Source: an uncultured Bacilli bacterium
GTDB lineage: Bacteria > Bacillota_I > Bacilli_A > RF39 > UBA660
Reading direction: 5' to 3'
DNA length: 46,482 nucleotides
NCBI GenBank assembly: GCA_944350285.1
Contig: CALVOL010000003.1
Location: forward strand, 1-46,482
Shown here: positions 7,267 through 15,567 of the stretch, piece by piece
How positions within the stretch are numbered: the first letter of the stretch is position 1
Layout of the letters: every line of letters starts with the position of its first letter
Notes under the pieces: generated by a model
Seen by the model: the letters and a program-made list of their open reading frames with translations, nothing else
Database searches by the model: none
What the model was told of the DNA's origin: nothing
Translations under genes and position numbers: made by a program

Positions 7267-9843
7267 TTATTTTGTGTCGTACCAATTTATACCGTAATCC
7301 GCACTGACTTTTAGGGGGACATCTAATTCGATTGTATGAGTCATAATCTCTTTTACAATTTTTTCTACTTTTGCTTTTTCACTTTCGATAACGTCAAATA
7401 TCAATTCATCATGGACTTGTAATACCATTTTGGTTTGAATGTTTTCTTCTTTAAATTTTCTGGCAATTTCTACCATTGCTTTCTTAATAATATCCGCGCT
7501 TGTTCCTTGAATTGGAGTATTTAGAGCAATTCGCTCACCCATTTGTCTTACCATATATTGTGGACTATCTAATTCTGGTATTACTCTTCGACGATTAAAT
7601 AATGTCCTTACGGATCCTTGTTCTTTGGCTTCCTCCACAATATCATCCATATACTTTTTCACACCAGGATACAATTCATAATATTTATCAATAAATTCTT
7701 TGGCCTCTTTGGAACTAATTTCTAAGTTTTCTCCAAGACCATACCCACTAATTCCATAAACGATTCCAAAGATCACTGCTTTGGCAGTACTACGCATCTT
7801 TTTTGTGACTTCACTTTCTTTGATCCCATGAATATCCGCGGCTACTTTGGTATGAATATCCGCATCATTGATAAAAGCTTCTTGTAATTCTTTAGACCCT
7901 GAAATATGTGCAAGTATTCGAAGTTCAATCTGGCTATAATCTGCGCTTAAAAAATAATCGTTACATGGTAGGAAAGCTTTTCTTATCTTTCTTCCCTCTT
8001 CATCTCGAACTGGAATATTTTGTAAATTTGGTTCCGTTGAAGAAAGTCGACCCGTTCTTGCAAAGTTCTGTTTAAAAATTGTATGGATTTTGCCGTCATC
8101 CATAATATACGTTTCCAATCCTTCCATATAAGTTGAATATAATTTTGTAACGTTGCGGTACTCCAATACTTTTTCGATAATTGGATGCATGCCCCTAAGT
8201 TTATGTAATACTTTGACATCGGTTTTATATCCTTTGGTTGTTTTCTTGCCACCAGGAAGTCCTAATTTAAAAAACAATACTTCTCCTAATTGTTTTGGAC
8301 TAGAAATATTAAATTCACAACCAGCTAGCTCATAGATTTCTTTGGTTAACGTATCAATGCGTCCACGATAATCGACTTTCATTTCGTCTAAAATGTTTTT
8401 ATCTACCTTGATCCCTGTCATTTCCATATCTGCTAAAACTGGCGCCAAAGGCATTTCGATTTTCGTAAATAAGTCATACATTTCATCTCGTTTTAAATCG
8501 AGAATAGCCCGATCTCTTGTATCAAAGACAAAACGACTTTTTAAAGCAATTTCTTTTGGTAAAGTATCTTTGTGTTCCTCCCATTTTTTGTAAACATCTT
8601 CTAAAAATGATACGGAATATCCGTTTGGTACCATATAATATGCTATATCATCTTTGCTACCGTCTTGAATTAAAGCGGAACTAATCATTAAATCCGTGTT
8701 TACAGAAGGACATGTTATTCCTACTTTTTTTAAAGCGACAATCGCTTTTTTATAATCATAAGTATATAATACTTTCCCGTTCAAAAAACTTAAAACATCT
8801 GCGATTAAATCCGCTTTTACATAATAGTTTTTCTCTTTTGTAGCAACACTCATTCCTATAATTGAAGATTGATGATAGTTAAAGCCATCTAATTCTAAAT
8901 AGAAAGCATATTCCTCTGAATTTTCAATTTCTACAGGATCTTCTATTTCTAAAAAATCAATATCGACTTCAACACTCTCTTTTTTTAGTCCTTTGATAAA
9001 AGAATAAAATTCTAAATCTTCATAAATTTCATACAGTTCAGGATTATCTTTTTCTTCGTATTTTAAATCTTCTAAATCTTTTACTTCTAATGGAACATCA
9101 CGATATATTGTTGCAATTTCTTTACTCATAAAAGCCGCTGCTTTATCCGTTTCTAGTTTTTCTTTGGTTTTTCCTTTTATGTCATTAATGTGGTCATAGA
9201 TTCCTTCCAATGAACCATATGTTTGAAGTAAATTTAATGCCGTTTTTTCTCCGATTCCGCGAACACCTGAAATATTGTCAGAAGAATCTCCAGCTAAACC
9301 TTTTAAATCAATGATCCGAATTGGTTCAATCCCATAATCTTTTTTAAAGCTTTCCACATCATAACGAATATAATCTTTTTGTTTTAATAATTTCATTTCT
9401 AACTGAGGACTAATTAATTGTAACAAATCGCGATCTGAGGAAATAATTGTACCAATAAAATCCGGATCTTCTTCGACCATACGTGCGAACGTTCCAATAA
9501 TATCATCGGCTTCATAAGGTGCTAGTTCAAAATATGGGACTCCCATAGCTTTTAGTATTTTTCTGGCATAAGGTTCTTGCATATGTAACTCATCAGGAGT
9601 TTTTTTACGTCCTTCTTTATAAAAGTCATATTTTTCTTTTCTAAAATTTTTGCCAATATCAAAAGCCACTGCGATATATTCAGGATTTTCTTCGTGAATG
9701 ATTTTATTCATCATACCAACAAAACCGTATAGTGCATTCGTTGGAAACCCTTTGGAATTTTTTAATAAATTGCCTGAATATGCTGTCGCGTAATAACTAC
9801 GAAACAATAAATTATTTCCATCCACTAAAATGATTTTTTTCAT
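7267..9843 (-). CDS. polA: DNA polymerase I
   Basis: PolA fills gaps and removes RNA primers. The 858 residues have the full three-domain layout. The 5' nuclease (about 1-290) starts MKKIILVDGNNLLFRSYYA and has the EADDIIGT and GLAGDSSDNI metal-binding segments. A 3'-5' exonuclease-like domain follows (about 300-470). The polymerase (about 480-858) carries motif A DYSQIELRILAH, motif B around KAVIFGIVYGISGYG and motif C QVHDELIF. The expected DxE of the exonuclease site reads YLE (in FYLELDG), so proofreading is probably lost, as in Bacillus-type PolA. The ribosome site is weak. Confidence 0.97.
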   Translation of the reverse strand: MKKIILVDGNNLLFRSYYATAYSGNLLKNSKGFPTNALYGFVGMMNKIIHEENPEYIAVAFDIGKNFRKEKYDFYKEGRKKTPDELHMQEPYARKILKAMGVPYFELAPYEADDIIGTFARMVEEDPDFIGTIISSDRDLLQLISPQLEMKLLKQKDYIRYDVESFKKDYGIEPIRIIDLKGLAGDSSDNISGVRGIGEKTALNLLQTYGSLEGIYDHINDIKGKTKEKLETDKAAAFMSKEIATIYRDVPLEVKDLEDLKYEEKDNPELYEIYEDLEFYSFIKGLKKESVEVDIDFLEIEDPVEIENSEEYAFYLELDGFNYHQSSIIGMSVATKEKNYYVKADLIADVLSFLNGKVLYTYDYKKAIVALKKVGITCPSVNTDLMISSALIQDGSKDDIAYYMVPNGYSVSFLEDVYKKWEEHKDTLPKEIALKSRFVFDTRDRAILDLKRDEMYDLFTKIEMPLAPVLADMEMTGIKVDKNILDEMKVDYRGRIDTLTKEIYELAGCEFNISSPKQLGEVLFFKLGLPGGKKTTKGYKTDVKVLHKLRGMHPIIEKVLEYRNVTKLYSTYMEGLETYIMDDGKIHTIFKQNFARTGRLSSTEPNLQNIPVRDEEGRKIRKAFLPCNDYFLSADYSQIELRILAHISGSKELQEAFINDADIHTKVAADIHGIKESEVTKKMRSTAKAVIFGIVYGISGYGLGENLEISSKEAKEFIDKYYELYPGVKKYMDDIVEEAKEQGSVRTLFNRRRVIPELDSPQYMVRQMGERIALNTPIQGTSADIIKKAMVEIARKFKEENIQTKMVLQVHDELIFDVIESEKAKVEKIVKEIMTHTIELDVPLKVSADYGINWYDTK

Positions 9844-9949
9844 GTGTACACCAACTCTCTAAGCACATTATATCACGAATTACTTTTAAAAGAAAAAAGA
9901 ATTGGTGTTATATTATAATTGATTTTCTAATTGTTTATAGCTTTCTTTT

Positions 9950-10684
9950 TTATTGATTGGCTACTTTTTGGAAAGATTTTAACACGAAATTTTCTCCATC
10001 GAAAGTAAAATGATATTCGTAGGTTTCGGCTTGGTCTATATAATTTTCTATGGAGACTGTAGGATAGTCCTCACTTGTATAAGAAATCACATCCAAAGTA
10101 TTGCTATGAGAGACATCATCATAGATCGTCAAAGAGGATTCTTCTGGCATTTCTTTATGATCAGGAGCGACTACGATAGACTTTTCTGTAATGATATAGT
10201 CCGTCCGAGTTTTCTTTGCAGCGATGACTTTTCGAACCATAAATTCTGTATTATTTTCTACACTTTCTTTCCTGCATTGATATGTGTTTGTATTCTCGTC
10301 ATAAGTAAATGTTGTGAAATGATCGCTAGTGAATGAACCAGAGGTGTTTTCATAGGAAATATCACCAAAGATTTTATGGACGTATAAAAGAACATCATCG
10401 GCTGACAGTGTTTGATTTAACCCAGAATTTTCTTTATCATATAAAGCAAGCGCACACCCAAGAATATATTCATCTGTAAATGTAAGACTGTGGTAACGAT
10501 CATATAAGAACGTCACCTCATCGCTTGGATTTACCATATTATATAAACTTGTAACTATATTATCATTCACTAAAACTTCTGTATATTCTACCTTATTATC
10601 GTTTGGAACTAGAAAGAGATAAATCCCTATACTTATTAAGACAACTATCCCTATTACTCCACCAATTATATATATTTTTTTCAT
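9950..10684 (-). CDS. membrane-anchored hypothetical protein
   Basis: A 244-residue protein with one N-terminal membrane segment (MKKIYIIGGVIGIVVLISI, running on through GIYLFLV) and a predicted extracellular domain. No lipobox Cys and no clear cleavage site are visible, so it is likely anchored by the helix. The outer domain contains no motif I recognise; it is rich in Tyr, Asp and Thr, with alternating charged and beta-prone stretches. I place the start at the ATG at 10684, six bases beyond an AGGTG, instead of the in-frame GTG and ATG just upstream. It stands alone, 106 bases from polA; the 158-base gap to the kinase-like pseudogene upstream shows nothing clear. Confidence 0.65.
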   Translation of the reverse strand: MKKIYIIGGVIGIVVLISIGIYLFLVPNDNKVEYTEVLVNDNIVTSLYNMVNPSDEVTFLYDRYHSLTFTDEYILGCALALYDKENSGLNQTLSADDVLLYVHKIFGDISYENTSGSFTSDHFTTFTYDENTNTYQCRKESVENNTEFMVRKVIAAKKTRTDYIITEKSIVVAPDHKEMPEESSLTIYDDVSHSNTLDVISYTSEDYPTVSIENYIDQAETYEYHFTFDGENFVLKSFQKVANQ

Positions 10685-10842
10685 AATCATCACCTATTGT
10701 TAGTATAAAATTTTTTTAGTAAAAAATCGAGAAGTAGCCAAACAAATAGACACGAAAATGTAAAGATTTTGTTCTTTGTTATTTTTTTGAAATTTAAAAT
10801 CTCTATCTATTTCGATAAGCTAAGAGGCTATATTTATAGCTA

Positions 10843-11700
10843 TTATTTTTTTACTAAACGTTTTATTTCCATATTAGGCATTCTCATCAACCTGTATTGC
10901 TCAGTAAGTCTATACATGTCCTCTCCTAAAAATTCATTAGGTATTGATTGTTGAAATAATTTCCACACTTTATGTTGAATACTTGGCTCTTGAAGATTGA
11001 TTAAAGAAAAAATGGCATCTAAAGTAACTTTTTGACCAGTCCAAGGATTTTTTCTATTTACCATCGCTAAATTTACACCAAACACATCTACAAAATATAG
11101 AAATATAGCACTTTTAATATCTATTTCTTTTATAAATAATCCTGTATCAAAGTCATAATATTTCCTTGTTAATACTTCGCTGGGTCTTCCTAAAAAATCA
11201 GAAAAACCTACTGGGGGCATTTCTTTTATTTGTAAGCCGTCATAATCAATAAAGAAAACTTTGCCATCTTTGGTAATTCTTATATATTCTCTGTCGTACA
11301 TAAATCGGGAAATATGATTTTATTTTTATGTCCTTCTTTTATGTTTTCTTCTATTTGAAAATGTATGTTTGCATAGCTCATTAAATCAAATATATTTTCG
11401 TAATAGTCTGTAAAGTCTACTCCTGGAATATAGGGCATTGTATAGGAATTTACTACTCCGTTTTGTTCTTCTAGTTGGAAGTGCGAAATGATTAAAATCA
11501 GTTAAATTAGGTATTTCTTCTAATCTTTCTTCCAAATCAAAGCCTGTATCAGCTATCATTTCTAATAATGCATCATTTAAAATTTTTAATAACTCACCAT
11601 CAGGTAGTTGAATGATTATGGTATCTTCTCTTCTTTTTAGTATTTTATATCCTGTATTTTTTTCTAAAAATTCATGTAAATTTGATTTAGGTATTTCCAT
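10843..11700 (-). pseudogene. frameshifted protein kinase-like gene
   Basis: Three pieces of one gene lie in three different frames. Piece 1 (start 11700, AAGGAGA upstream) reads MEIPKSNLHEFLEKNTGYK and on to FNHF. Near 11480 the sense switches to another frame reading QLEEQNGVVNSYTMPYIPG and DFTDYYENIFDLMSYANIHF, ending near IIFPDL. Near 11300 a second shift leads to MYDREYIRITKDGKVFFIDY, then DGLQIKEMPPVGFSDFLGRP to the stop at 10843. The layout matches a small protein kinase-like fold: an N-lobe strand pair, a hinge-like SYTMPYIPG, and FIDYDGLQI in the place of the DFG metal loop. Family naming is tentative. A sound promoter and ribosome site remain, so decay looks recent. Confidence 0.7.
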
Positions 11701-11722
11701 AGTATTCTCCTTTTTTAGGTCT

Positions 11723-11751
11723 ATCTTATTTCTATTTTCCACAGGAGTCAA
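11723..11751 (-). promoter_or_regulatory. promoter of the kinase-like pseudogene
   Basis: On the minus strand TTGACT (11751-11746), 17 bases, then TAAGAT (11728-11723). The AAGGAGA ribosome site and ATG at 11700 follow directly. Confidence 0.6.
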
Positions 11752-11771
11752 TTATTTCAAAAATTTTTTTA

Positions 11772-11803
11772 CAAAAAAAGAAAACTTCATCACACAATGA
11801 AGT
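11772..11803 (-). terminator. terminator after the type III toxin gene
   Basis: On the minus strand ACTTCAT-TGTGTG-ATGAAGT forms a 7-bp hairpin followed by TTTTCTTTTTTT. It closely resembles the terminator in front of the toxin gene (12341-12370), sharing the run GATGAAGTTTTCTTTTT. Confidence 0.8.
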
Positions 11804-11844
11804 ATTCTTTGTTTATCATAAATTTCTTTTATTGTTTATTTATT

Positions 11845-12312
11845 TCACTTTATTTCTTCTAACATTTTTTCTTTTATTTTATCTATATCTGTAAAAAACA
11901 AATTAATTCCTCTCTTTTTCAACCCCAACATATTTTTAAATAAACTTTTAATTTCATCTTGTAAACCAGTAGGAACTTTTAACGGAACGCCAGCTTTTGT
12001 GTGCACATGATCTATATATCTTTCTAATGTAGGAAACGCATTTTGTAATAATATTGCTGCATTTTCGCCTGCTATCTTCCTAATTATAATAGTATTACAA
12101 AAACCATATCGCTTTATTTTTTTATTCATTATCTTTTCATATTTATCTACTTTAGAACTTATGGGAATAAACCATAAAATATTTTTATCTTCAATAGTAA
12201 AATAAGTAGGTCTTTTTTTACCTTTTTCATGATTTTGCATCAGACTATTATCATTTACAACATCAAAATATTCATCTTTAATATGATATAAATATCCTGT
12301 TTTAACTTTTAT
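11845..12312 (-). CDS. type III toxin-antitoxin toxin, ToxN/AbiQ superfamily (CptN-like)
   Basis: A 155-residue endoribonuclease-type toxin. Its sequence pattern (TGYLYHIKDEYFDVVND, RPTYFTIEDKNILWFIPISS, KVDKYEKIM, QNAFPTLERYIDHVH, RGINLFFTDIDKI) matches what I know of CptIN/TenpIN-type toxins in the ToxN/AbiQ fold. Such proteins cut RNA and are held inactive by a repeat RNA made just upstream, which is what 12381-12478 shows. The start is odd: AGGAGG lies exactly 8 bases before ATA (12312-12310), where homologs would be expected to have ATG. The only upstream ATG in frame (12333) has no ribosome site and would put AGGAGG inside the coding region. Either ATA is a weak start that limits toxin, or the start has mutated. 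Confidence 0.8.
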   Translation of the reverse strand: MKVKTGYLYHIKDEYFDVVNDNSLMQNHEKGKKRPTYFTIEDKNILWFIPISSKVDKYEKIMNKKIKRYGFCNTIIIRKIAGENAAILLQNAFPTLERYIDHVHTKAGVPLKVPTGLQDEIKSLFKNMLGLKKRGINLFFTDIDKIKEKMLEEIK

Positions 12313-12340
12313 GTATATCACCTCCTGTATCATAATAACT

Positions 12341-12370
12341 AAAAAGAAAACTTCATCATATGACGAAGTT
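12341..12370 (-). terminator. terminator between antitoxin repeats and toxin gene
   Basis: On the minus strand AACTTCGTCA and TGATGAAGTT pair over 10 bp (one G-U) and are followed by TTTCTTTTT. In type III loci such a leaky terminator sets the ratio of antitoxin RNA to toxin mRNA. Confidence 0.85.
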
Positions 12371-12380
12371 ATTCTGCATT

Positions 12381-12478
12381 TTCAACCAGGATCATTTATT
12401 AGTCGCACCACCTGGAAGCGAAAAACATTGTCGACTGGACTCACTTATTATTCGCACCATCCAGAAGCGAAAAACATT
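12381..12478 (-). repeat. two tandem 49-bp antitoxin repeats
   Basis: Unit 1 is 12478-12430 and unit 2 is 12429-12381, read on the minus strand. Both start AATGTTTTTCGCTTC and share GGTGCGA and TAATAA. Differences fall mainly in the stem (compensating) and in the last bases. A third AATG follows at 12380. Confidence 0.9.
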
Positions 12479-12501
12479 TTCACACATCTCTGTGTAATGT
12501 C

Positions 12502-12530
12502 AATATACTATATTTTTCCGAAAATGTCAA
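12502..12530 (-). promoter_or_regulatory. strong promoter of the type III locus
   Basis: On the minus strand TTGACA (12530-12525), 17 bases, TATATT (12507-12502): a near-consensus vegetative promoter, as expected for an antitoxin RNA that must be abundant. It is the only clear promoter in the 321 bases between the toxin and ppdK. Confidence 0.85.
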
Positions 12531-12532
12531 TT

Positions 12533-12565
12533 AGTATACATTTATAGTATATTCAAATTAGTATA
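12533..12565 (-). repeat. three phased TATACT repeats upstream of the antitoxin promoter
   Basis: On the minus strand TATACT occurs at 12565-12560, 12551-12546 and 12538-12533, two of them as TATACTAATT, spaced 14 and 13 bases apart and ending just before the -35 box. Could be operator sites or simply AT-rich sequence. The rest of the gap to ppdK (12566-12654) shows only AT-rich sequence with a weak long-range TATCTAAA/TTTAGATA pairing. Confidence 0.35.
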
Positions 12566-12654
12566 ATAATATATCTAAATTATTGTCTTAAAAAGCATAT
12601 TGTGCAATAAATCATTATCTTAGATATTTTTCTTTAGAAAGTCTGTATTAAATA

Positions 12655-15288
12655 CTATTTATTTGCCTTTTCACGAATTGCAGCTTGAGCAGCAGCAAGT
12701 CTAGCAACTGGCACTCTAAATGGAGAGCAACTTACATAATCTAATCCTACATTATGGCAGAATTCAATACTTGATGGGTCTCCTCCATGTTCACCACATA
12801 CACCTAATGAAATGTTTGAATTAGCACTTCTGCCCTTTTCAGCAGCCATTTTTACAAGTTGGCCTACTCCTTCTTGGTCAAGACGAGCAAATGGGTCAGA
12901 TTCGAAGATTTGTTTTTTATAATAATCATTTAAGAATTTTCCAGCATCGTCTCTTGAGAAACCGAATGTCATTTGTGTTAAGTCGTTCGTACCAAATGAG
13001 AAGAAGTCTGCATATAGAGCTATCTTATCTGCAATTAAAGTCACTCTTGGTATTTCAATCATCGTACCAATTTCATATTCCATTTTTACGTTTTCTTTTT
13101 CGATTAATTCATCCGCAGTTTTTGTAACGATTTCTCTTAAATAAGATAATTCTTTGGTACTTCCTACTAACGGTATCATAATTTCTGGTTTAATGTTTAA
13201 TCCTTCTTTTTGGACTTCGATTGCCGCACCTATTACAGCTTTCGTTTGCATTACTGCGATTTCCGGATAAGTAATGGCAAGTCTACAGCCTCTGTGTCCC
13301 ATCATTGGATTGAATTCTTTTAATGAGTCAATTCTAGAAACACATTTTTCATAAGAAATATTTAGACTCTCTGCAAGTTCTTTTATTTCTTTTTCTTCTT
13401 TTGGTAAGAATTCATGCAATGGTGGGTCTAGATAACGAATAACTACTGGATTTGGTGCCATTACTCGGTATAATTCTGCAAAGTCTTCTTGTTGGTATGG
13501 CAAGATATATTCTAGAGCTTTTTCTCTTTCTTCTTTTGTATCTGCCATAATCATTTGTCTAAAATGGAAAATTCTTTTTGTGTCGAAGAACATGTGCTCT
13601 GTACGGCATAAGCCAATTCCTTCTGCTCCAAAAGTTGCTGCTTGGCGAGCATCTCTTGGATTATCTGCATTGGCACGTACACGTAGTTTTCGCACTTCAT
13701 CTGCCCAACTCATAAATTCTTCAAAGTCACCACTGATGGTTGGTGCTGAGGTCTTTAGTATTCCGTCATAGACATGACCAGTAGAGCCATCTAAGCTAAT
13801 TTCATCTTTTTCGTGATATACTTTACCGTCTTTTGTTGTAAGTGTCTTCTTTGTTTCATCGATTGTTAATTCTCCACAACCAGAAACACAGCAAGTTCCC
13901 ATACCACGTGCAACAACAGCAGCATGGCTAGTCATTCCACCACGGATAGTTAAAATACCTTCGGAATGGTTCATTCCTTCAATATCTTCTGGGCTTGTTT
14001 CTAAACGCACTAAGATGACTTTCTCGCCATTATTATTGGCTGCAATTGCATCTTCTGCTGTAAAGTAAATATGTCCTGCTGCTGCTCCAGGGCTTGCTGC
14101 AAGACCTGTTGCTATCACTGTTCCTTTTTTAAGGGATTCTGCATCAAACGTTGGATGAAGCAAATCTTCTAATTGTTTTGGTTCTACTTTTAGTAATGCT
14201 TCTTCTTTTGTAAGCATTCCTTCTTTTACTAAATCGACGGCAATTTTCACCGCAGCTTGAGCAGTTCTTTTTCCATTTCTAGTTTGAAGCATAAACAACT
14301 TCCCATTTTCAATAGTAAACTCCATATCTTGCATATCTTTATAATGATCTTCTAGAGTATTTGCAACACGCACAAATTCTTCATATACTTCTGGCATATC
14401 TTCTTCTAGTTTGGAGATTGGACTTGGTGTACGAATACCTGCTACGACATCTTCACCTTGTGCATTGATTAGATATTCGCCATATAGTTTCTTTTCTCCT
14501 GTTGCAGGATTTCTAGTGAAGGCAACACCAGTACCTGATTTATCACCAGTATTTCCATAAACCATTTCTTGAACGTTGACTGCGGTTCCCCAACTAGATG
14601 GAATATCATTCATTCTTCTATAATAAATCGCTCTTTCGTTATTCCAGCTTCTAAATACTGCCGTGACTGCTTCGATAAGTTGTACTTTAGGGTCAACAGG
14701 GAAATCTTCACCAGCAACTTCTTTATAAATACTCTTAAAATGATTTGTGATTTCCACCATATCTTCAGCGGTTAAATCAGTATCAAACTTTACACCTTTA
14801 CTTATCTTTACTTCATCTAAATATCTTTCAAATAAACTTTTAGAATATCCTTTTACGACATCTGCATACATTTGAATGAAACGACGATAAGAGTCATAAA
14901 CGAAACGTTTATTTCCAGTAATATCCGTAAAGCTTTCAGCCACTTCATCATTCAACCCTAAGTTTAAAACGGTATCCATCATTCCAGGCATACTAGCACG
15001 TGCACCACTACGAACACTTACGAGTAATGGATTTTTAGGGTCTCCAAATTTCTTGCCTGTCATCTCTTCTAATTTAGCAAGGGTTTCTAAAATTTCTGTT
15101 TTAATTTCCTCGCTAATGGTTTCATTATTATCATAATAATTTGTGCAGGCTTCTGTTGTTACAGTAAACCCTTGAGGAACAGGAAGTCCAATGTTTGTCA
15201 TTTCTGCTAAATTAGCTCCTTTTCCTCCTAATAAATTTCTCATGTCTTTATTTCCTTCACGGAATAAATATACATATTTTGGCATCAT
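12655..15288 (-). CDS. ppdK: pyruvate, phosphate dikinase
   Basis: PpdK interconverts pyruvate, ATP and phosphate with phosphoenolpyruvate, AMP and PPi in the cytoplasm; in anaerobic Bacillota it commonly runs with or replaces pyruvate kinase. The 877 residues are full length. The N-terminal ATP-grasp domain has GGKGANLAEMTNIGLPVPQG and SVRSGARASMPGMMDTVLNL; the phosphohistidine domain has GGMTSHAAVVARGMG with the catalytic His near residue 455; the C-terminal TIM barrel ends with GVCGEHGGDPSSIEF holding the acid-base Cys. AAGGAG lies seven bases before the ATG at 15288. A TATAAT near 15329 may be its -10 box. It is a single-gene unit. Confidence 0.97.
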   Translation of the reverse strand: MMPKYVYLFREGNKDMRNLLGGKGANLAEMTNIGLPVPQGFTVTTEACTNYYDNNETISEEIKTEILETLAKLEEMTGKKFGDPKNPLLVSVRSGARASMPGMMDTVLNLGLNDEVAESFTDITGNKRFVYDSYRRFIQMYADVVKGYSKSLFERYLDEVKISKGVKFDTDLTAEDMVEITNHFKSIYKEVAGEDFPVDPKVQLIEAVTAVFRSWNNERAIYYRRMNDIPSSWGTAVNVQEMVYGNTGDKSGTGVAFTRNPATGEKKLYGEYLINAQGEDVVAGIRTPSPISKLEEDMPEVYEEFVRVANTLEDHYKDMQDMEFTIENGKLFMLQTRNGKRTAQAAVKIAVDLVKEGMLTKEEALLKVEPKQLEDLLHPTFDAESLKKGTVIATGLAASPGAAAGHIYFTAEDAIAANNNGEKVILVRLETSPEDIEGMNHSEGILTIRGGMTSHAAVVARGMGTCCVSGCGELTIDETKKTLTTKDGKVYHEKDEISLDGSTGHVYDGILKTSAPTISGDFEEFMSWADEVRKLRVRANADNPRDARQAATFGAEGIGLCRTEHMFFDTKRIFHFRQMIMADTKEEREKALEYILPYQQEDFAELYRVMAPNPVVIRYLDPPLHEFLPKEEKEIKELAESLNISYEKCVSRIDSLKEFNPMMGHRGCRLAITYPEIAVMQTKAVIGAAIEVQKEGLNIKPEIMIPLVGSTKELSYLREIVTKTADELIEKENVKMEYEIGTMIEIPRVTLIADKIALYADFFSFGTNDLTQMTFGFSRDDAGKFLNDYYKKQIFESDPFARLDQEGVGQLVKMAAEKGRSANSNISLGVCGEHGGDPSSIEFCHNVGLDYVSCSPFRVPVARLAAAQAAIREKANK

Positions 15289-15343
15289 TATTCATCTCCT
15301 TTTTTAACATCATGCTCCAAGTCCATTATATCGATTTTCAAAG

Positions 15344-15369
15344 AAAAAAGATATGCTTTTGACATATCT
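15344..15369 (-). terminator. minus-strand terminator upstream of ppdK
   Basis: On the minus strand AGATATG and CATATCT pair over 7 bp with a 7-base loop, followed by TTTTT. It faces transcripts coming from the surface-protein gene at 16112-17557, which suggests that the recombinase element now separates that gene from its old terminator. Confidence 0.65.
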
Positions 15370-15404
15370 TGACACGAATTTGTTTATTTAAAGGCTTAAG
15401 GTAA

Positions 15405-15440
15405 ATTATCAGGGATCCCCGATAATATTCCTTATCGGGG
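15405..15440. repeat. overlapping palindromes left of the recombinase element
   Basis: ATTATCAGGGATCCCCGATAAT (broken as ATTATC, AGGGATCCCC, GATAAT; 15405-15426) is a near-palindrome, and CCCCGATAA (15417-15425) pairs perfectly with TTATCGGGG (15432-15440) around a 6-base loop. The two share bases and exclude each other. ATTATCAGGG recurs inside the 86-bp repeat, so this looks like a degraded extra copy of the repeat end. Confidence 0.7.
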
Positions 15441-15517
15441 AATTAAGATTATCAGGGAAATTTTTAACCAAGCCTTTATTTAAGGCTTTTTCTTTTGCTA
15501 TTTTCCCTGATAATGTC
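15432..15517 (+). repeat. left 86-bp inverted repeat
   Basis: Matches the reverse complement of 16041-16126 at 80 of 86 positions with no gaps. It is itself palindromic: ATTATCAGGGAAA near its left end pairs with TTTCCCTGATAAT near its right end, and AAGCCTT-TATTT-AAGGCTT forms an inner hairpin. Confidence 0.92.
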
Positions 15518-15567
15518 TATAATAAATTTCGCTGGCAAAGGTGTCAGCAGGAAAGGATGTGGTATTT

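Larger units (their letters stand above)
12341..12495 (-). ncRNA. type III antitoxin RNA
   Basis: The transcript expected from the promoter at 12502-12530. It opens with a small hairpin ACACA-GAGA-TGTGT (12495-12482, a GNRA loop), then holds two 49-nt repeats and a four-base start of a third, and ends at the hairpin terminator before the toxin. In this class the toxin itself cuts the array into single repeats that fold as pseudoknots and block it. Each unit carries its own short stem: CTGGA with TCCAG in the first, CCAGG with CCTGG in the second. The paired bases have changed together, which supports RNA structure. The exact transcript start is inferred. Confidence 0.8.

Noticed and set aside
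8153-8593. Short plus-strand reading frames within polA, and similar ones within other long genes
   Set aside because: They lie opposite well-supported genes, have no ribosome sites and give low-complexity proteins; treated as shadows.
10694-10842. Small RNA or gene in the 149-base gap before the kinase-like pseudogene
   Set aside because: Only AT-rich sequence and a weak AAAAT/ATTTT pairing; no promoter, terminator or credible frame.
12381-12478. CRISPR-like array
   Set aside because: The two units are whole tandem repeats with no spacers, lie under a strong promoter before a toxin gene and show compensating stem changes; an antitoxin RNA explains them.
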